In this document: one piece after another, positions 59,410 to 64,000 of the stretch
Layout of the letters: each line of letters begins with the position of its first letter
Position numbering within the stretch: the first letter of the stretch is position 1
Assembly (NCBI GenBank): GCA_944390725.1
Contig: CALXQU010000010.1
Span: forward strand, 1 to 64,000
From: an uncultured Spirochaetaceae bacterium
GTDB taxonomy: Bacteria; Spirochaetota; Spirochaetia; Sphaerochaetales; Sphaerochaetaceae
Direction: 5' to 3'
Length of the DNA stretch: 64,000 nt
Position numbers and translations under genes: made by a program
The notes under the pieces: model-generated
The model's input: the letters and a program-made list of their open reading frames with translations, nothing else
The model's database searches: none
What the model was told of the DNA's origin: nothing

Positions 59410-61122
59410 TCAGGAAGAGGCATTGCGCGGCACCCTGAAGGAGGCGATGGCGGCGCCATCATCGTTGGCGAAGCGCAGCGCATAGCTGCTGCCGAAAAGG
59501 AGGGTCAGCCTCTGGTTGATGTTCCTCAGCCCGATACGCCCCTTCCTCTCCAGGTCCATATCGTCGGGGAACTGCGATCCGGTATTGCGCACCGCAATCA
59601 CCGCATCGTCGCCATCCCATGCCGCGGAAAGGGTGACATGGCACACCTCGCCATTCTCCTCCACGGCATGCTTGACAGCATTCTCCACCAGCGGCTGGAC
59701 CGAGAAGCGGGGGACATCGACATGCAGCAGATCCTCAGGGCAGTCATAATCGAAGCTGAACATGTCCGGGAACCTGATGCGCTGGATCTCCACGTAATGG
59801 TTGACGAACTCCAGCTCCTTGGAAAGCGGCACGACGATCTCATTGCCGCTGATGGATGTCCTGAAGAGATTGGCCAGGCTATAGCTCATCTTCGCGATAT
59901 CCCCAGCCCCGTAGCGCTCGGCCAGCCAGTACATCGAATCGAGGACGTTATAGAGGAAATGCGGATTGATCTGCTGGGACAGCATGAGGAGCATCGAATC
60001 CCTGGCCAGGATTTCCTTGGTATAGTTCTCATGCACCATCTCGTTGTAGGTGACCACCATCTGGTCGAAATGCTTATGCAGGTCACCCAGCTCGTCATTG
60101 CGGTCCGCATAGGACGGCAGGTCGCTGAAATCCATATTGCCTGCGCCGAACCTGTCCATCTTCTCCGAAAGCACATGGAGGTGCTTGAGCAGGTTGCGCG
60201 AATACAGATGTATCGTAAGGATGGACAGCAGCATCATCACCAGCAGGAAGAGCACTGCCGTATAGAATATGCTCTCGCTTCCCGAGCCATATCCGGCATC
60301 CGAATAGAACCGGTATGTCCAGCCGGAGCTGAGCTCGCCATCATGCACGAAGTAGCTTGAGAAGCCCGCGATGGCCACATCGACGCCGCCGCTCCTGGAA
60401 GAGAAGGCATCGGGGACAAGCCCATCCGAATACATCAGCGTGCCGCCATAGCGGAGATCAACCCCGCCCGCAAGGCCGCTTGATTCCCACTGGCTGCCGA
60501 TGATCGTCCCCAGCTCAAGCCGGAGGAAGAGGACGCCGAGGTCATCAAGCGCAAGCGTCGCCGTGCGCCTTATCGAGCGCAGGTAGTATACCTCACCGCC
60601 CGTGCCAGGCACCCATGACGGACGCCCGCCGAGGGAGAGCGCCAGCGATACGGCATCAGCGAACGCCTCCTCATCCAGCCCTATGCCCTGGCCGTAATGG
60701 AGAAGCGAGCTGCCATCGAATACCGCGATATCCGAGACATAGTCGACTGCATCTATCATCATGCCCAGCCGCGACTGTATATCCCTGCGGGCCGCGCTTA
60801 CGCTGAGGGGGTTGGCATTGTCCTTGATGGCAGAGAGCCGCTCCTGCATGAACGAATCGCCTATGAAGAGCTCGCCGACCGATTCCGTGCCCTTGATGGC
60901 ATAATCGACATCGGCCATCATGCTCCTGGCATTCCATCCGCTGATCGCATCCATATCCTCGACATACTGGTTGCGGACATACACGAGGACGAAGATGCCT
61001 ATCGTCAGCAGCAAGGCGAAAATCAGGAAGAGGAATGCCTTTACCTGGCGGCTTATGCTCTGCCTAGGGCCTGAGAATCCCCTTTGCCTCATCCATGAAG
61101 AGATCGACCGCCTCATCTCCAC
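59410..61122 (-). CDS. YesM-type sensor histidine kinase
   Basis: 570 residues from GTG 61122 (AGGAG six bases upstream; ATG 61092 lacks one). Membrane segment near residues 35-55 (FLFLIFALLLTIGIFVLVYV), an extracytoplasmic sensor of ~230 residues, a second segment (IFYTAVLFLLVMMLLSILTI), a HAMP-like linker, the phosphoacceptor His in MLSQQINPHFLYNVLDSMYW, then the ATP-binding domain (VENAVKHA, IGLRNINQRLTLLFG). The start overlaps the SBP gene by 59 bases, so the two are coupled. Confidence 0.9.
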   Translation of the reverse strand: MEMRRSISSWMRQRGFSGPRQSISRQVKAFLFLIFALLLTIGIFVLVYVRNQYVEDMDAISGWNARSMMADVDYAIKGTESVGELFIGDSFMQERLSAIKDNANPLSVSAARRDIQSRLGMMIDAVDYVSDIAVFDGSSLLHYGQGIGLDEEAFADAVSLALSLGGRPSWVPGTGGEVYYLRSIRRTATLALDDLGVLFLRLELGTIIGSQWESSGLAGGVDLRYGGTLMYSDGLVPDAFSSRSGGVDVAIAGFSSYFVHDGELSSGWTYRFYSDAGYGSGSESIFYTAVLFLLVMMLLSILTIHLYSRNLLKHLHVLSEKMDRFGAGNMDFSDLPSYADRNDELGDLHKHFDQMVVTYNEMVHENYTKEILARDSMLLMLSQQINPHFLYNVLDSMYWLAERYGAGDIAKMSYSLANLFRTSISGNEIVVPLSKELEFVNHYVEIQRIRFPDMFSFDYDCPEDLLHVDVPRFSVQPLVENAVKHAVEENGEVCHVTLSAAWDGDDAVIAVRNTGSQFPDDMDLERKGRIGLRNINQRLTLLFGSSYALRFANDDGAAIASFRVPRNASS

Positions 61123-62290
61123 TAAGCTCTCCTGTCCTGATCATATCCGTAAACCCGACCAATGTCTCCTCTATATTGCCGGCGCCCTGCAGGAACGGCT
61201 CCGGCATGGGATAGCCGCTGTACATGGCGCTATATGCATCCTGGAGATACCCCGGCATGCCGGCTACCGCCTCGGAGAATGCCACGCTGTCCGCGGGAAG
61301 CCCCATCTCGCCGTCGAGGAGGCCCGCCGCGGATTCCCGGGCCACTTCCGCGATGAATGCGGCCGCAGCTGCGGGGATATCGCAGGACGAAGAGACCGAG
61401 AGATATACGCATGGCTTGGCATACATCGGGTCCGCCACCGCATCATCCGGCACAGGAGGCACCGCATACCCTATCTCATCGGTGCCGGCAAAGGAGGCGA
61501 ATATATCGATCTGGTTCATGAAGCCATAGGCATTCCAGGATGTGAGGTCCGTCATCGGCATCTGGTCGGGAACCGTAAGGTCCTTGCCTGAGAGGCTCTC
61601 TATCGATACCGAATAGTCCTTGGATGAGAATTCCTCGATATCGCGGAACATCATCCGTACGGCCCTGTCATCACCCTCGATGATGCTCATGAACGGATCG
61701 ATGCCGAGGGCCCTGGCGTAGAAGACGAGCATATTGAGCCCGCCATCGCACAGCGCAGGCACGCCTACGCGCTGGTAGACCGTATTGGCGATCTCCATGA
61801 ACTCGGAGAACGTCATCCTCTCCGGGATCTCCACGCCTGCGGCATCCGTCACGCGCTTGTCATAGAACATGACAGGCACCGTGACACCCATGGGATACCC
61901 ATACAGCTGCCCGGAGATGGCAGAGGCATCAGCCAACGGTCCGCCAAGCGGAGGCAGGATGCCTGACTCAACGTATCCGTCCAGTGGATGCAGCAGCCCG
62001 CTGACAGCATAGTCGCGGATATAGTAGTGGTCCATCAGCAGGACATCAGGCATCGAAGCGCCAGCTGCGCGCGTCGCGAGCTTCGGCCAGTAGCTTGTCC
62101 ATTCGGAGCTGCGTCCGGAAACCTGCAGATCCTGGTTCCGTCCCTGGAAGTCCCCTATCGCCGCTTCCATCACGGCGGCCCGTGACGCAGAGCCCCACCA
62201 TAACACGGAGAGCTCGCTCCCCTGTGCGGAGGCAAAGCATAGAGATGCGGCAGCCATCAGGCTAAGAGCGAAAGAAAGAAGCCTTTTCAT
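61064..62290 (-). CDS. Extracellular sugar-type substrate-binding protein
   Basis: 408 residues of the ABC family 1 solute-binding type. Signal sequence MKRLLSFALSLMAAASLCFA, cleavage after SAQ. Hallmarks: LSVLWWGSASRAAVMEAAIG, MPDVLLMDHYYIRDYAVSG, LYGYPMGVTVPVMFYDK, and FMNQIDIFASFAGTDEIGYA. No permease or ATPase genes follow. Instead a YesM/YesN pair overlaps it, so it may serve as the ligand presenter for that sensor or work with transport genes elsewhere. Confidence 0.87.
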   Translation of the reverse strand: MKRLLSFALSLMAAASLCFASAQGSELSVLWWGSASRAAVMEAAIGDFQGRNQDLQVSGRSSEWTSYWPKLATRAAGASMPDVLLMDHYYIRDYAVSGLLHPLDGYVESGILPPLGGPLADASAISGQLYGYPMGVTVPVMFYDKRVTDAAGVEIPERMTFSEFMEIANTVYQRVGVPALCDGGLNMLVFYARALGIDPFMSIIEGDDRAVRMMFRDIEEFSSKDYSVSIESLSGKDLTVPDQMPMTDLTSWNAYGFMNQIDIFASFAGTDEIGYAVPPVPDDAVADPMYAKPCVYLSVSSSCDIPAAAAAFIAEVARESAAGLLDGEMGLPADSVAFSEAVAGMPGYLQDAYSAMYSGYPMPEPFLQGAGNIEETLVGFTDMIRTGELSGDEAVDLFMDEAKGILRP

Positions 62291-62451
62291 ATCCTGTTCC
62301 CAGCCCCATTCTAATATAGCCGCAGGAAATGCGGAAGCTCATCGGGATCTTTTCACGGAAAATACAGGAAACGGCCCGGGACGTTTTTCTGAACATATCC
62401 AGACGGATTAGTGCATTGGAATGCCCTGCGGTGGCGTGGTAGCCTCTAATC

Positions 62452-62546
62452 AGAGAAAGAAGCACCATTTCATCCAAAGATTTCTGGATAATCCTCTTTC
62501 TATTCCCAGTTTTTCCGGCCATGTTTCCTTCCCCTGGTTCATGGCC
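62452..62546 (+). repeat. Direct repeat, copy 1
   Basis: A 95-base unit nearly identical to 62664-62758 (two mismatches: A/G and T/C near position 30-40 of the unit). It ends in GGCCATG...CATGGCC, a seven-base inverted repeat followed by CTTTTT. Read leftward it contains AAGGAAACATGG, which looks like a ribosome site and start. Confidence 0.8.
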
Positions 62547-62663
62547 GCTTTTTCTGCCATGCCGGCAGGTATCCCCTGCGCAGCTGCATCATCTCCTGAA
62601 AGTGAACATCGGAAGACGCTTTTCTGGATTACCCGGACAGCGAAGCTATGGTAATGTATGGGT

Positions 62664-62758
62664 AGAGAAAGAAGCACCATTTCATCCGAAGATTTCCGGA
62701 TAATCCTCTTTCTATTCCCAGTTTTTCCGGCCATGTTTCCTTCCCCTGGTTCATGGCC
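62664..62758 (+). repeat. Direct repeat, copy 2
   Basis: Second copy, offset by 212 bases from copy 1, ending in the same GGCCATG/CATGGCC pair followed by ATTTTT. The pair sits between the divergent sugar-binding-protein and infC genes. No insertion-sequence homology recognised. The 62291-62451 and 62547-62663 stretches hold no gene I can support. Confidence 0.8.
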
Positions 62759-62789
62759 ATTTTTGATGCCTTTATCCCCCTTACCCATT

Positions 62790-62818
62790 TTGACATGCAT
62801 AAAGTCTTATGATATAAG
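62790..62818 (+). promoter_or_regulatory. Promoter of infC-rpmI-rplT
   Basis: TTGACA (62790-62795), exact 17-base spacer, TATAAG (62813-62818), an almost consensus sigma70 promoter. The leader before infC is about 60 bases. Confidence 0.75.
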
Positions 62819-62885
62819 TGTAGAGCTGTGGCTGTTGCCGCATATCCTCAGTGCAAAGGACAGATTGAGGCTGTAAGGAGTTCAG

Positions 62886-63413
62886 TTGGCTACAAGAGAT
62901 CTGAGAATCAATCGGCAGATACGTGCGCGCGAAGTGCTCGTCATCGATGAGAATGGGGTGCAGAGGGGCGTGATGAGCGTTCCCGAGGCATGCCGCCTTG
63001 CGGATGAAGCAGGAATGGACCTGGTGGAAGTATCCCCTAACGCGAACCCTCCTGTATGCAAGATCCTCGACTTCGGCAAATACCGCTATGAACTTGAGCG
63101 CAAGACAAGGGAAGCGAAGAAGAACCAGACCGTCGTCAAGATCAAGGAAATCAGGATGCAGCCGAAGATCGAGAAGCATGATCTCGAGACGAAGAGCAAG
63201 GCCATCGCCGAATTCCTCGGGGAGGGGAACAAGGTCAAGGTCTCGATCCGCTTCAGGGGAAGGGAGCTCGCCCACCCAGAGCTCGGCAAGGTGGTCCTGG
63301 ACAAGATCCTCGATGCCCTGACGGAGCTCGGAGTCGCCTACAATCTCGACAAGGGTGCGCTGATGGAGGGGAAGATGATGAGCATGACAGTCTCCCCGCA
63401 GAAATCGAAATAA
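62886..63413 (+). CDS. infC: Translation initiation factor IF-3
   Basis: 175 residues, full length. The N-terminal domain starts ATRDLRINRQIRAREVLVID, with the conserved VSPNANPPVCKILDFGKYRY linker; the C-terminal domain carries KIKEIRMQPKIEKHDLETK and KVKVSIRFRGRELAHPELG. The start is TTG with AAGGAG five bases before it. infC classically uses a rare start codon, which IF-3 itself represses, so autoregulation is likely here. First gene of the infC-rpmI-rplT operon. Confidence 0.96.
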   Translation: MATRDLRINRQIRAREVLVIDENGVQRGVMSVPEACRLADEAGMDLVEVSPNANPPVCKILDFGKYRYELERKTREAKKNQTVVKIKEIRMQPKIEKHDLETKSKAIAEFLGEGNKVKVSIRFRGRELAHPELGKVVLDKILDALTELGVAYNLDKGALMEGKMMSMTVSPQKSK

Positions 63414-63486
63414 CCTCCGCACGGAGATTATATATCGCAGCTTCAGGGGTTCTTGTTCCCTGCGGCGCGCTTAGGAGGGCAGGAAG
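63414..63486 (+). promoter_or_regulatory. infC-rpmI spacer with hairpin
   Basis: A stem-loop pairs AGGG (about 63442-63446) with CCCT (about 63454-63459), extended by CGC/GCG. It lies just before rpmI. In this operon L20 often binds such a structure to repress rpmI-rplT; assignment is by position only. Confidence 0.35.
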
Positions 63487-63684
63487 ATGCCTAAGATGAA
63501 AACAAGAAAGTCTGCAGCCAAGCGCTACAAGGTCACCGGCTCTGGCAAGGTCGCCTACAAGAAGATGGGACTTCGCCACATCCTCACCAAGAAGAGTTCC
63601 AAGAGAAAGATGAATCTTCGCCATCAGGGAATTCTTTCGGACGTCGAAGCAAAGAGAGCAAAGTCAATGCTCCCTTACGCCTAA
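63487..63684 (+). CDS. rpmI: 50S ribosomal protein L35
   Basis: 65 residues: [40 protein letters not shown], and the end [10 protein letters not shown]. Standard size and position between infC and rplT. AGGAGG before ATG. Confidence 0.97.
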   Translation: MPKMKTRKSAAKRYKVTGSGKVAYKKMGLRHILTKKSSKRKMNLRHQGILSDVEAKRAKSMLPYA

Positions 63685-63702
63685 GGATAAGGAGGATCGG
63701 AA

Positions 63703-64000
63703 ATGCCAAGAGCAGTAGACGGAACAAGACGCAAGGACAGAAGGAAGAAGATCCTCGACCAGGCCAAGGGCTATTACGGAAGAAGATCGACGAACCACAG
63801 GATCGCGAAGGACGCAGTCGCCAAGGCTGGCCAGTATGCATACCGTGGCAGGAAGGAGAAGAAGAGGGACTTCAGGAAACTCTGGATCGCAAGGATCTCG
63901 GCAGCTGTACAGGCTGAGGGGCTTAACTACTCGCAGTTCATGCACGGCCTCAAGCTTGCCAACATCCAGCTCAACAGGAAAGCTCTCTCCAATATGGCAA
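63703..64000 (+). CDS. rplT: 50S ribosomal protein L20, cut by the window edge
   Basis: 99 codons visible out of about 115-120. [40 protein letters not shown], and [20 protein letters not shown] match L20. GGAGG before ATG. L20 is needed for 50S assembly and often represses its own operon. Confidence 0.97.
   Translation, partial: MPRAVDGTRRKDRRKKILDQAKGYYGRRSTNHRIAKDAVAKAGQYAYRGRKEKKRDFRKLWIARISAAVQAEGLNYSQFMHGLKLANIQLNRKALSNMA

Noticed and set aside
62450..62800. 116-codon frame across the direct repeats
   Set aside because: It has an AAGGAAAC-ATG context in the repeats, but the reading crosses a repeat unit twice with unrelated frames and no homology; the repeat explanation is simpler.
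1..64000. CRISPR arrays, tRNA and rRNA genes
   Set aside because: No regular repeat-spacer pattern, cloverleaf with acceptor motif or rRNA segment was recognised by eye. A tRNAscan or Infernal run could still find something I missed.

Overview
The window looks like a chromosomal segment of an anaerobic, host-associated spirochaete, probably near Sphaerochaeta/Treponema. This is inferred, not proven. The supports are an electron-bifurcating [FeFe]-hydrogenase operon next to rex, many Sec-secreted lipoproteins and barrel-like proteins in small operons, a YesM/YesN sensor pair with an extracytoplasmic sugar-binding protein, and GC-rich housekeeping genes (infC-rpmI-rplT, rplM-rpsI, clpP, recX, ade, pepT).

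Positions 1 to about 33,000 are an accessory region. In order it holds: an ISL3-type transposase cut by the window edge; gene remnants and a ribbon-helix-helix gene; an IscB (OMEGA) nuclease with a recognisable omega-RNA/HEARO gene upstream; a small lipoprotein; umuD with a umuC destroyed by a transposase scar; a CoiA-like/HTH pair; and a full type I BREX operon (HTH-brxA-brxB-brxC-pglX-AlbA/HATPase-pglZ-brxL). BREX is followed by two AT-rich overlapping genes: one HEPN/AbiJ-like, the other possibly HEPN. Beyond them lie traX, an IS21 element with an exact 6-bp target duplication, the M48 peptidase gene it interrupted, a parA/small-partner partition pair flanked by repeats, and a nitroreductase. 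Most of this region is AT-richer than the rest, and junctions between genes are mostly overlaps or a few bases, as expected for transferred operons.

From about 33,000 to the end the DNA is GC-rich and chromosomal in character: a YkgJ-like protein, an aldo/keto reductase with ferredoxin tail, an orphan PBECR-like nuclease domain, a secreted nuclease/phosphatase lipoprotein, clpP, ade, recX, rplM-rpsI with a long structured leader, an M16C peptidase, and a run of envelope proteins coupled to pepT. Then come the hydABC-type operon with its Cys-less ferredoxin-like subunit and GHKL ATPase, divergent from rex, and after it ogg, the yesN/yesM/SBP operon, a tandem-repeat intergenic region, and infC-rpmI-rplT (cut by the right edge).

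How the parts work together: BREX would methylate host DNA through PglX and block phage replication, and the trailing pair may be a back-up abortive-infection module. IscB/omega-RNA is an RNA-guided nickase/nuclease of transposon origin. The hydrogenase operon would make H2 from NADH plus reduced ferredoxin, probably under Rex control. The YesMN pair would sense a ligand delivered by its binding protein.
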